A stretch of 64,000 bases of DNA, taken from assembly GCA_033063855.1 (NCBI GenBank), contig CP093829.1, positions 1,188,243 through 1,252,242 of the forward strand. The letters are read 5' to 3'. Every line of letters begins with the position of its first letter. Position 1 is the stretch's first letter. Shown in pieces: positions 38,501 through 49,301 of the stretch. The notes beneath the pieces were generated by a model. The model was not told where the DNA came from. It worked only from the letters and a program-made list of their open reading frames with translations, and did not search any database. The DNA comes from Smittia aterrima. Lineage: Eukaryota > Arthropoda > Insecta > Diptera > Chironomidae. The position numbers and the translations under genes are program-made.

Positions 38501-40744
38501 CTGTGTAAATAGAATTGTGAAACAACAACAAAACTCCACGAGACAAACTTCTTGATTAAAAGCCTCAGAGATTTTCATCTGCGATAGAATGAATCGATCG
38601 TAATATTCCTTCATCATCTTCGTTCGTTGTAAAATGCGTTTGCCTTAGAAACTCTCTCGCAGCGAAAAGGAAAGCAAAAAATAAACACAAATGATTAATT
38701 TCACATCCACAAGAACATCGAGCGAGAGAGCATGAATGATATCGAGGATTTTCCTTTTATTATTGAGTCTCCACCATTGTTCGAGAATCTCATAAATAAG
38801 TAAACATGAGCGAAGAAAACATCGTAAACTTTTTTTTTTGGAATCTCTTTGACAAGTCCTCCCTAAACTAAGTAGACTAAATAAAATAGTTTTTTCTGAA
38901 TAATTCGATGTGCATTGATATTGATTGTGAGGGGGGAAAATGAGAGCGTTCGCAGTCTCAAGTCGATTGAAACGTTCGTTGCTCGTGATTGAAGGAGGGA
39001 GCAAAGAGTCAAAATCACAATAAAGCTACAAATGAGGTTAAATTGAGGAAAAATCATTCACTTTGAAGACTATCATGACTCGACGACGGAAACTGCACCG
39101 CACTTCAGAAAGCACTCGAAATCGTTTCAACTTTCAAGGGGACATGATCGTGGTGATGTGATGGCGGAAATGCCTGAAGCTTAACGACTCTCGAAAAAAA
39201 AAATGTTCCGTGAATCGACATCACCGCACGAATCCCTAATCAAATCGCTTCTCGCGTCATTAATGTTCAAACACCAGTAAAGTAAACTTAAACAAATGAT
39301 TTACAGCATGAAAGAAAATAAATTACAGCTAATTGAGTGTGTGATACTCTTTTTCTCAATGTACTTAACGAAAAATAAGAAACAGCTTCATCTGTCAGTT
39401 TCCTTTCTGTCACGAAAGGAGAAATGTCAATTGAAACAAAGTTTGTCGTGGAAAGACTGAGTGTGGCAGCTTTGCACGAGCAGAACTAGATTCATATTAA
39501 AATGCTAATTTAACGAACCACGCAACAAACAACATTTGAAGTAGAGGAATTTTCAGCTTTTCAATAATTGCCTGATCAAAGCGTGAAAAGAGATTTCGAT
39601 AACGAACGTAAATTAACTTGCTCACAACTCACAAAATATCAAATTTAATTCAGATTTAGAGAAATTTTCTATGTAATTTCTCTTTATACTCTTCCCCATT
39701 CTCCTTTCAGATTGCTCATTGAATTTTCATGGCGAGATGGAAAAGAAACGAAAGAGAAGCGAATTTTTCATTTTTTATTCTTTGCGGCTTTTCGCTTGGA
39801 GAAGAATGAAAGAAAATTTTAACAGCACTACCATTCACACCACCACGAACTTCCAAGGCAATATAAACAGCAAAAGAAAAATATTCTTTAGTTTCGTTTT
39901 CTCTTTTAGCTTCTTTTCCGAATGGAATCGTGCAGAGGAGAAGCAGAAATGGGGAGGAGTGGTTGTGGAGGGCGCATGGGGGAGGAATAACAGAGCAAAG
40001 AATTTATTGATAATATCACGCGATTGCGGATGATTTTCAATGTAAACTTTAATGCTCACGTTTGCTGCGGAGCTTTTTTTTCCGCGAATTATAGTGAGCA
40101 CCTCAAACAGTTCATACACACAATCGCCGAAATTAAATTTCCTTTTCGTTTTCATCAACAGACATTCGCGCTCGCACTCTCACTTTGAATGAACTCTCTC
40201 CTTTTACACACAATTTTTCATCTTGCCTTTCATCGTCACCACCTGAATCGGCAGAAAATAAAAATGGAAAGTGCTGTCAATGTTCTGGCGGAAAAATATT
40301 GATGGACACTTCTTGCACGAATCGATTCTTTCGAAATCTAAACGCGGCGTGCATTTTGGAAGAGAAAAGAAGGTCGATTGAATGGTTCATTGATTAATTT
40401 TAAAGCTCTCTCTTTGCTGCTGCTGCTGTCGAGTGTGTGTCGATAGACATGACACATATTTTTTACTATTCGAGTGCACGTTGAGAACAACAATAAGCAC
40501 GGTACCATTTCAATGATTATTATTTCAGGATATTAAGGAAGAAAAAAAAATCGTTTGCTTTCTCACTTTGTACGTGGCATAATCCGACAGAGAACTGTCC
40601 CAGTTCAGGCATTTGTCGCAGGATTTCTTCTGTAACTAGATGGACACCTCGGTGTTGAGGCCTTAAATTGATTTTGCGCTGAAACCAGGCCGAGCCAATT
40701 TGTATTCCACTGCTCGTGCCCCGGTGATTGGAGTTTGATGCCAT
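35541..40744 (-). CDS. UPF0047 / YjbQ-family protein
   Basis: Minus-strand exons: 40567-40744, 35972-36026, 35830-35911, 35541-35756, about 176 residues. The family is near-universal in bacteria; E. coli YjbQ has weak thiamine-phosphate-synthase-like activity, and the eukaryotic role is unknown. Family signatures are all present and in order: WFQRKINLRPQHRGVHLVTE and ILRQMPELGQFSVGLCHV in exon 1; LHTSASLALNESWDPDV in exon 2; KIVPEGLPYRHSCEGPDDM in exon 3; PAHVKACFLG and LSLGTWQGVWLCEHRDH in exon 4. Phases join perfectly. Compared with the usual 130-140 residues there is an 18-residue N-terminal extension and a Pro/Ser-rich tail (SARSPLSPVSPIAS). The first intron is 4.5 kb and contains the LMW-PTP-like gene on the opposite strand. 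I chose ATG 40744; an in-frame ATG at 40756 would add four residues. Confidence 0.9.
36616..37355 (+). CDS. Low-molecular-weight protein tyrosine phosphatase-like protein, catalytic Cys replaced by Ser
   Basis: Four exons, 36616-36888, 36974-37029, 37098-37203 and 37263-37355, give 175 residues of the LMW-PTP fold. Recognisable landmarks are VLFVSKRDCCRAPMADCIF (P-loop and first helix), SQSAGFESYNQGDLPEQ, FDFNRYDYILCMEPSQ, ARLYMLGDFM and VIQDPYG, the last holding the general-acid Asp. The P-loop of active enzymes is V-C-x5-R-S; here it reads V-S-K-R-D-C-C-R-A, so the nucleophilic Cys is Ser while the Arg is kept. The protein is therefore predicted to bind phosphotyrosine or phosphate without hydrolysis. 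The N-terminus has about 17 extra residues. The gene is nested, in opposite orientation, in the first intron of the UPF0047 gene. AATAAA at 37417-37422. Active paralogues are expected elsewhere in the genome. Confidence 0.88.
37356..40566. other. Remainder of the UPF0047 first intron
   Basis: Between the end of the nested phosphatase-like gene and UPF0047 exon 1 I see no further gene. The stretch has a short CA run (about 37974-37984) and an open frame at 39719-40033 whose lysine/phenylalanine-rich product is unlike any protein. Confidence 0.45.
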
Positions 40745-42464
40745 CACGAGAAACAAAATATTTCCTTTTCAGCGGTTGGAAGGTAGCTGTTGAACTTAAT
40801 TATCGTAGAAAATTGAAATATTCCAATTCTTTGATGATTTTTCCTCGCTCTCCTTTTGATCCTTCCAAAAAATTTCCTTTTTCTTCTTCTCTCTCTCACA
40901 ATTTTTACGCGTTCTCTCTCTCTCCCTCTCTCACTCTTTTCTTTTAGTTTGTCTTTTTTTCTTCCTTGCTGCCTTGCTTTTCCAAAGGTTGTATAATACG
41001 AAACCTAATCACGATGCACTTTGTCGACGGGGGATGCTTGCAATCTTCAAGCTACTAATTTAATATCGAAAATCTTTGAATTAGATAACACCATTGATTT
41101 TCCAACATGATTTTCCCCAACCTATTTCACATTTTCATTTTTCCATTTTCCTTTTACGAGAGAGAAAAACGCGACACACTTTTTCCTTTTGATTTATGGA
41201 TTAGATTCGCAGATTTGCCGAGAAGTTGATTATTTTTTCTTAACTTTCATCCTTCGATCTTTCTATTGTGCAACTCGATTGAATAAATTATATGAAAATG
41301 AAGGAAAAAAACTAACAAATAAACGAGATGCGATGGAATTTTTTTCGATTTTTATCTCCACCCTCGTTTTTTGCAACTAGAACTGCGAGAACTCAGAGTT
41401 TTTCACGTTGTTTAATTAGTACTCCGGCTTTGTCCAACATCGCGCACCTTATTAATTAAACTACTAATTTATTCTCCCGAAAAGAAATTGGAAATTGTCC
41501 ATTCGTATTTCACTTTCGACCAGTTGGGGTCTTTTGCGCAATGATGTTGCCTCGTTTGCATTTTTCGGCCGTGGTGAGTTTCCAATCCAATGAAAAGTTA
41601 TGAGAAATTCCTTGGATAAGCCGTGAGATCTGTTGTCTTCAATTTAAGCTCAGATGGAAGTCTTTTAATTAAATTAAAGGAAAAGAAATAAATTAAAAGT
41701 CTAATTCACTTAAACTTGTAAACAAAATCCTCTTAAAGAAGAATCTAACTCCACGTTTAATTTTTATTAAAAATGGTGAGTTACTCAATTCAAACAATTT
41801 ATGAAAACAGTTGGGAAAGTCCTTTTAGTTATTTTCTATTTTCCTTTTACGAAAAAGAAAAAACTATTTAATCCGTTTCCAAGAACAAAAAAAAACTCTC
41901 CTTTCAAGACATTGAAAGTTATGACGATATTCGCGAGCTGAAGAAACAAAAGCAAAAGCCACAAAAAGGCAAATTCCTGCAAATAAATAATGTAATTGGC
42001 ACACCTTGATATTTTCTAGACGAGAAAGAGTCACAGTACGGGATTACTTTGGATTGACTCGACCTCACCCATCCGACTCTGTTGAAATTCTTGAAGATAG
42101 CATAGCAGTATAGAAATTAATAAAATATTGTGTTAAACACAAACACATTTTTAATGGTTCTATCAAGTCGGTGAACGCCGTGAAAAGGGAATCGTTCTCT
42201 CTGTGTTTAGCTTAACAGGGCTTGTCCATTACTTGTGAGAGGTGTGATGAATACTCTAGCGAGAATAGAAGTTACATTTGCCATGTGGAATTCACATTCA
42301 TCGTTGATGCTCCCCTCATCGCTATGATATTGCGAATAAAATCAGGACAGCTCCGATTGCTCACAATATTTTCTCTTCCATTTCATTCCCGTTGCTGAGC
42401 ACACCTCAAGCACAACCGTGTTGTAGCCTTGTCAAAGTCGAATAGTGAAGAAGTTTTTGTTGCA
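40745..42464. other. Intergenic between UPF0047 and TMIE
   Basis: Divergent 5' ends of UPF0047 (-) and TMIE (+) flank 1.7 kb. It contains a CT-rich tract around 40889-40940 and otherwise AT-rich DNA. No supported coding frame. Confidence 0.45.
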
Positions 42465-43161
42465 ATGGATGAAGATACAGGAATCTTATCACACGAGAAC
42501 ACAGCTTGGTTGGAAAAAGAAATTCTTCACGGATTAAGATTATGGTACATGATAAAGTTAAAGAGTTTTGTGGTCTTCAAAAATTAAAAAATCGATTTTC
42601 GTTTAAAGGCACGTTGTAGGAATCGTCATGTTCAGTATTTTATGTATCATAGTCCTGCTCTGTTGCTGTTTCCGCTTCAGAATTCCAAGGTGAGCCCGAA
42701 ACATTTCGTTGATCTATTGATCTCGTGATTTCGTGAATAATTTAGAACAAAGCAAGAAATCGAAGCAGATTACCAAAGAAGAAAAATCGTTAAGAAGTTT
42801 CGTAAGAGAATTCAAAAGTTTGAGAATTCCGAGATGGACGCGGAAATGGATTTAAAGAAAGGTAAAGCAGCTCAGGGACGGAAAAATGTTTCAGCTGAAT
42901 GTCAAAATTTTCTCTTTAGCAGCGCTGGAAAAGATTCGAAATGATTTCGCGAAAGAAAACCAAAAGTCATCAGATCACAGCAGCGACAGCAATGACGAGA
43001 GCAATTGTGACGATAGACGGACGGGAGCAAAGAAAAAGAAATTACTTTCAGTTCCAAAGCGTGATCAGTTGATTCAAACCATCTACACCGGATACGATAA
43101 TTCCGAATCTAATTTATCACTCGAAGCAAGACAATCGTTGATGGAAGCTGGCGGAGTTTAA
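42465..43161 (+). CDS. tmie: Transmembrane inner ear protein homologue
   Basis: TMIE is an accessory subunit of the TMC mechanotransduction channel, binding channel and phospholipid; the fly homologue works with Tmc in mechanosensory neurons. Exons: 42465-42544, 42609-42689, 42746-42861, 42920-43161, 172 residues. The strongly conserved core is complete: EILHGLRLW leads to HVVGIVMFSILCIIVLLCCC (the membrane span), FRFRIPR, then TKQEIEADYQRRKIVKKF, which parallels vertebrate [20 protein letters not shown]. The C-terminal part is charged, with KKKK and an acidic-serine stretch, and ends in SLMEAGGV. No signal peptide precedes the span; the N-terminus is short (about 26 residues). AATAAA at 43199-43204. 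Together with BBS2 and the pickpocket relics it is one of several ciliary or mechanosensory genes nearby; that proximity is probably coincidental. Confidence 0.9.
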
Positions 43162-44460
43162 ACTCCTTCGCTGTTGGTGTCGTTTAGATTTGATGTTTAA
43201 TAAATTCTCTTTAGTCAGTTCAATGTGAAGTTTACAGAAAAGTGATTACAAATAAAAAGTTTAGAAACGTTTTCGAAAAAAAAAGGAAAAGTTCGTCGTT
43301 TTTACCTCTCATCTGATAAGCGGAAAACAATTTTTCACAAGCTGAAAGGCAATTTAGGAGCAATTAAAAACTGGGTTTGCTTTCATCGATTTTCCGTTTT
43401 GCGCAATTTTTCACTCCACATGCGATGATCTAAGTGATGTAATTAAGATTTGGGGAAGGTTGATGGATAGTCAGGAGCTGTCACGTTTCGTTGAAAACAA
43501 AATTCGCTCGTTTTACTATTTCAGAGTTTTTATTAAATCAATTTGTTTGAAAAGTGTTTTCCAATTTGATTGCGCAATTGATCCTGCAGCGGGTCAACAA
43601 CATTTTTTTGTTCATTTCGTTTAACGCACTACAAATTACACAAGAAGATGTTTCTTGACTTGTCATTTCTAGAAAAGAAAAAGGAAAAGGAAGATTTCCA
43701 TTGACTGAATGGGAGAAGGAGAAGCATTTAAAATTAATCAATAACTTTGTCCATCGCGCTATTACTTGCATAAAAAAATTAAACTCTCTTTAATATTCAA
43801 CCATAAAAGCTGTGATTTCATTTTTGTTTGCGAATGTAATTAGAAAACAAGCGAAAGACGAACTAAGTTAGAATCGTTCCGAAAACTTCTTGCGTGGAAA
43901 TACATAAACGGTAAACAATAAAGCTAAGTGACATAAGCTCCTTAGGATGAAGTTAGTTGAGCTCGAGTACTCGCGAAGCTTCAGAAAATTAACAAAACAC
44001 TGTAATTGGATGGAGAGCTTCGCGGTGAATCGTCTTGCATCGCGCTAAGAGTAATATAACGATTAATTAATTAGTCTAATACAACAGACTTCGGTAGTAA
44101 GGTAAAGGATTAATTGTAATTTTTACAACTCTTTCTTCTCGCTTCACTTTTTTTTGCTTAATTACTTCATTTCTGTTTCTAGTTTCTTGGCATTCATTAG
44201 AACATTTTTTACCTTGAAGGATGACAAAGAATTATTTTAGAAATCATGGACAGAAAAAGAAAATATTTTGACAACTCAAATTTGCTTTAGTTGAAGACTT
44301 GTTGAAAGTATTTTTTATGAATTAAGGATTTGTTTGCTCTCAATTTGCTGGATCATCGTCAGCGATGGGCCTCAATCATTCTCTCCTAATAAACGTTTTT
44401 CCTCTGCAATCAAATTAAGGCATGGTTCATATCGATTAGTTTTTGTCGAATAGGAGTGAC
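43162..44460. other. Convergent 3' ends of TMIE and ARPC2
   Basis: 1.3 kb between the two stop codons. It holds the TMIE poly(A) signal and probably the ARPC2 3' UTR on the minus strand. No gene seen; the minus frame at 43538-43771 lacks domain features. Confidence 0.45.
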
Positions 44461-46302
44461 TTACGTGATTGTTTTCTTTTCGGTTGTCTTCGGCTCAGGT
44501 CTCGCTCGATTGAGGACTTTGAGGAAATCTGATGTTTTTGCGCGCATTCTTGAGTGGATGTATGCTTTCGAACACTGTAAAAAGATATTCGATTAGTTTA
44601 TCAATAGAATTCGTTGAGTTTGGTCACTCACCTTGATGTGATAATGCAAATAATCACGGAACATGTGAATTAAATTAATTGTGTTATCACGGGTCTCTTT
44701 ATTTGTATGACGTGGGAAGAGAACTGTAAAGAGAAGCAACGTCAGTAAATTTAATTGATCACTGTTCATTGCACTTACCGAACGTCACGTAGCCGATATT
44801 GTCGCCAACGCGAGCGTCTGAACCCGCAATTTCCATTGGAGGCTCCCGATGGGAAAAGAGAACTTGGGGAGCTGTGTGTGATGCTCGACGTCCCTCTCTA
44901 AGCTCTTGCATGAAAACCTTGCCCAGCACAACATCATCGTCGTCTTTGAAAATCGTACTAAACACTACCGTCACGCGATCTGGTTTGGCTTCCACGTATA
45001 GAGTCTCCTCGTTACGATAATTGATAACTGCTCGCTTTTCACCCTCCAATCCTTGTTCTTGGAAGTCAAAGTACTTCTCGAACACACTGGCAAAGCAGTT
45101 TCGCTTTAACAAGCCAATCTTTTGAGCAATCTCCTCATAGTTGTCTGGGATATTTTCGAGGTCGATGAGCACAGAGACGTTAAAGCCGTCTTCCGGATCA
45201 ATGAGTAAGTCTCCATATTCTCGCTTTAGCAATTCATCAGCGCCATGTTCTTGCAGTTGTTTGTAGAACTTTAATGATATACTTGTCTAAAATAAAGAAA
45301 AGTTTCATTAGCACTCATTAAACTTCAATTCGAACGATTTATTTAACTTACTCTGATTTTTGTTTTATCACCTTTAAGATTGGAAATGTGAAACAATACA
45401 CCGTCGAAGTCAGCGACTGTGACATCAATTGATTCTGGTTTGTTGCTGAAAGATCAAAAAGAATGGTCGATGAGAAATTAACTCTCACGATAATAATAAA
45501 GATTGAATAATTAAATGTTGCGTGTTCGAGGAGGGAGAGCAGAAGTTCACTGAAGCGACTTCTAATGAGTCATAAGTTAATTCCGTCCATTCACTCATCG
45601 CTCTCATATATCCAGCAATTTAAAAACCGCAAGTAAAAGTTCATATCAGCATTTCTTGTCTTATCAACATGAAATTCGATAACAGAGACCTTAGGTGTTG
45701 TTAATCATACTTGACACAAGTTCTCTCTTCATTAAACTATTATGCGAAGAGAGTTTTATACTCTCACGGATCGAGATATTTTCCTTTTATCAACTTGACT
45801 CGAACTTAAAATGTTATCGCATTCACAACATCGAGCATAAAGCACACACAATAATGAGTCGAGATAATGAGACGGATGACTTGCGACACTCCCTGTTTTT
45901 ATTACTTTGATATTTCTGCAACCCGGTGTTTGATCTCAATAGTTTTTTGATAAACTGATTTCGAGGAATAAAAACAAAGTTGAGAGAAAAGTTCACCCGG
46001 TGACCGCACGCCTTTTTTTTTCAGTGTGACAAACTGGAATTGATGATTAATCAAGGAATTCCGAGGAGAATTGAGAGCAAGTGATGATGAGTTAATCAAC
46101 GAGGATGTCACACAATTGAAGCTATCACTGTCGTCTTCATTAATTTTTGCATCCAAAGATGCTGGTTGATCGATTTCGGTTCAGAAAACGCCGAGAAAAT
46201 TGCGAAAGGAAGAAGAAGAAAATCTTACCCAGCCAGTGCATTTTTAAACTTCAAAAGAAGAGTTTCCTCAACGTTTCGGTTATTAATTTCTAGCAAAATC
46301 AT
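44461..46302 (-). CDS. Arpc2: Actin-related protein 2/3 complex subunit 2 (p34-Arc)
   Basis: ARPC2 is the structural core subunit that, with ARPC4, contacts the mother filament in branched actin nucleation. Minus-strand exons: 46229-46302, 45352-45445, 44779-45286, 44632-44723, 44461-44574, 293 residues (human 300). Typical sequence throughout: MILLEINNRNVEETLLLKF, VADFDGVLFHISN, GDKTKIR, SISLKFYKQLQEHGADELL, LLKRNCFASVFEKYFDFQE, DRVTVVFSTIFKDDDDVVLG, GRRASHTAPQVLFSHREPP, VLFPRHTNKETRDNTINLIH and KAYIHSRMRAKTSDFLKVLN. The C-terminus is slightly shorter than the human one and ends KKTIT. All junctions keep phase. It shares a divergent promoter region with WDR55. Confidence 0.96.
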
Positions 46303-46911
46303 CTCGTATGTACACTTAATTCACTATCTAGAAAGTTAGTTCATTGATTTTCCTTTTCCCAGTGTATTTAATTTACAAAACTTTTCGAGCGGAGAGTCGC
46401 GAGTTGAAAAGATCCACGGCAGATCCAATGGCGGCGCTAGTTTCGCAATATTTTGGGACTTTTCTACGAAGTAATTTAGAAAATTTTCGCTTCCTAATGA
46501 AAATTGAAATGTTTAGTAAAAAGATTCCAAAAGATAAATAAATTCTTTTTGATCTCTAAACGATTGATCCAAAAAAAAATTATTTAATTGAAGTTTTGTT
46601 AGAAAAAAGTAGAAAAGCCCTTTTGAAGTAAAATGCTGCATGCTCCAAGGGGAACACAACAGAACTGAAAGCATTGTTTTTTTGCATTACGAATTGATTT
46701 TTTTTGATTTGCAAAGTTCTATTAACTTCTTCTCGATCAAAAGTAATTCAAACAAATCATCAAGTTGTAAGTTATTGGAATTAATTAAAGTTATTCAAAA
46801 TTAATTTGAACTTCTCTTCAGATCATCGATAAAAAAATTTGCGCAAAATAAAAACAAAAAATCTTAATTTGTCAAGTTCGAGCGATTTGCCGTTCTTTAG
46901 AACTGTGAACA

Positions 46912-48369
46912 ATGTAACTATTCTACAGTGTATTTAAAACGAAAGTATTATCAAACCATAATTTATTTATTTTCAGGCATGATTTCTATCCACCTGGGCG
47001 CGGAAACGGAATTGGCGAATACAGCGACGACGAAGACTTGGACGAATCTGGAAATCTCTTTGAACTGTTAGACCAATCAGTTTTAAACCTCGACGGAGGA
47101 GTCATGGATACAGATTCAAGCGGAGATGAGATTCAATTCGAGAACATTGAAGGTGAAATATCCGATGACAGCGATTACTTGAATGATTCGTCTGATAGCG
47201 ATGAAGACGAAATCATGAACAAAACACCTGAATTGAAAGATCCAGAAGCAGGTCCTAGCGATGCTACAAATAGCGTAGAGAAGAGATTGATCGATGATTA
47301 CGATCCAAACAATGAAGATGATGAAGTTGTGAAAAAGATTTTGACGGAGCTGAAGAAACCTCGCTTGAAGCCTCCAAATATCACAACCGAAGACTTCCCA
47401 ACTGATATTTCATTTCATCCTGATCAAAACATTATTGCAATCGGAACCGTCATGGGTGATATTCTCTTATACAAATACACAAACGAAGAAAACACGCTCC
47501 TGAACACTCACGAAGTTCACGCCAAAGCAATTCGTGACATTGAATTCAGCATTGACGGAAAAGATATTTTCTCAGGCTCACGCGATAAGTCGATCATGGT
47601 AACAGACATCGAAACAGGAAAACTGAAGCGATTCTGGGACAATGCTCATGAGGAATCAATCTACACAATGACAGTTCTGGATGAGAATCTCCTTGCTTCT
47701 GGTGATGATAATGGAACAGTTCGTCTTTGGGACTCAAGAATTAAAGGAAACGATCCCGTGTTTAGCTTAAAAGAAGTTGATGATTACATTTCGTGCATTA
47801 TTACTAACAATCAAAAGCGGCTTCTTGTCTGTACTAGCGGCGATGGTTACGTTACGACGCTAAATATTCCTGGAAAGAAAATGTTAGTGCAATCAGAACC
47901 TTACGAAGAGGAGCTCACTTGCGCTGGTATTTATCGTAACGAAAGCAAAGTTGTCGTTGGATCCTCAAAAGGCAATTTCTACACGTTCAATTGGGGTGAA
48001 TTTGGTTATCACAACGACGCCTTCACTGGTCCTCTCACACCCATCTCGTTGATGATACCTATCACAGAAAGAATTGCAGTTACCGCTGGTGAAGATGGCG
48101 TGATTCGAGCGATGCATTTGGTACCTGGTCGCATTCTTGGAATAGTGGGACAACATCCACTTGCTGTTGAAACTATGGACATCAGCCACAACGGAGAAAT
48201 GATTGCTACAAGTTCACATGAAAATGATGTTAGCTTCTGGAACATTAAATACTTTGAAGATTTTAATGGAATCAACTATAACGAGAAGCCGAGCAAGAAA
48301 GCTAGCAAACACAATCTTCCATCCTCGCTCAATGCCAATCGGACAGATTTCTTCTCCGACTTGGCTTAA
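46912..48369 (+). CDS. WDR55: WD repeat-containing protein 55 homologue
   Basis: WDR55 is a nucleolar beta-propeller protein needed for rRNA processing and ribosome production. The long exon 46977-48369 is open from its acceptor. An acidic N-terminus (GEYSDDEDLDES, DSDYLNDSSDSDEDE) is followed by about seven WD repeats: FPTDISFHPDQNIIAIG, GSRDKSIMVTDIETGKL, LLASGDDNGTVRLWDSR, LLVCTSGDGYVTTLNIPGK, VVVGSSKGNFYTFNWGEFGY, AVTAGEDGVIRAMHLVPGR and MIATSSHENDVSFWNIKYF. The tail is basic and ends FFSDLA. The start is unusual. A donor aacaat/gtaact (intron 46914-46976, 63 nt) would join AT (46912-46913) to G (46977) and give ATG CAT GAT TTC in frame, so the initiation codon may be created by splicing. 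The next in-frame ATG is at 47104. AATAAA at 48507-48512. Family call is very secure; the start is inference. Confidence 0.88.
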
Positions 48370-48641
48370 TTTATTATTGGAAAATCATCTTATCATAATT
48401 TGTTTTGAATCAAGGAAGCTGGATACTTGGAATATTTGTACAAACACAGGAATATAAGTTTTTAAAATTATCGCTTCTTGTTCAAAGATTTGTCAAGCGT
48501 CATTCAAATAAAAACATTTTTTTCCAAAAATTTTCTTCGCAAGTGGTTCGAGCTAAATTAACTTTCTTTCTTATGAAAACGTTTGGTGGTCTTGAAAAAG
48601 ACCGTTTTAATGTTGTTTGGTAGGTAGCTGATAATCTGATG

Positions 48642-48989
48642 TTAGTCGAAGTCGTCAGAGACTTCATCCTTGATTTTTGATGAGCTGATGCGGATGTATT
48701 GATCGCCCCAATCTGCTGAAACTTCAATGCCGTTTGAATCGATGATCTGGTCATACCATTCGATCCGCTTTAGATCACCGTTAGGTCCGAACTTCATTCC
48801 GACTTTGCTACAAATTATCTTTACGAAGCATTTAGCCAACAGTTTACGAGAACTTTTGAAACTTCTGAAGCTTCTGCTTCTCCAACTGTTACGGGGTTGT
48901 CCTTTTTGCCAACACAACATGAAGTTCACACCGCCTCGGCTCAAAGAAGCACAAACTGCTATTTTTTTCATTTTCACTTTTAAATTCAC
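48642..48989 (-). CDS. Possible small protein, unknown
   Basis: A 115-codon open frame on the minus strand, convergent with WDR55 and divergent from the zinc-finger gene at 49302. The first Met (48989) is followed by MKKIAVC at 48971, which is an alternative start. The product is basic and serine-rich in the middle (RSRSFRSFKSSRKLLAKCF) with an ordered-looking, acidic C-terminus (GDLKRIEWYDQIID, DWGDQYIRISSSKIKDE, SDDFD). The composition changes from basic to acidic and the Trp and Asp content are unlike random translation of AT-rich DNA. I do not recognise a family. The overlapping plus-strand frame (48727-49038) is Leu/Phe-rich and probably its shadow. Confidence 0.5.
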   Translation of the reverse strand: MNLKVKMKKIAVCASLSRGGVNFMLCWQKGQPRNSWRSRSFRSFKSSRKLLAKCFVKIICSKVGMKFGPNGDLKRIEWYDQIIDSNGIEVSADWGDQYIRISSSKIKDEVSDDFD

Positions 48990-49301
48990 TTTAAATTCAG
49001 GACACTTTGTTTCAGGAAGAAACCAAAAAAGAAACTAAACTCTCTCGAGACGATCCTCGCTCTTATCAGTTCGCTCTTTGACTTAAGCACAACTGACGGC
49101 GAAAAAATGAAAAATAAATTTTTAAAATTGCCGCATTTTCTTGTAGTCCAAACAAAAATTCCCAGCGACATTCAAATAAAAACAAATATTTTCCGGAAAT
49201 TGTTTACGAAAGTTTAATTAGCATAGCGAGGAAGATTTCTACAAATATCTTAATGAAACTTCATTAAAATATTCTCTTAAGAAAGCTAAAGCTTTGAAAG
49301 A

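Noticed and set aside
39719..40158. Open frames on both strands inside the UPF0047 intron
   Set aside because: Lys/Phe-rich translations of AT-rich DNA, with no splice context or recognisable motif.
46428..46471. ATGGCGGCGC... as WDR55 exon 1
   Set aside because: Splicing its donor (gtaatt at 46471) to 46977 puts the WDR55 exon in the wrong frame and hits a stop.
48727..49038. 103-codon plus-strand frame
   Set aside because: Antisense to the minus-strand ORF 48642-48989, which has the more protein-like composition; Leu runs come from CTT repeats.
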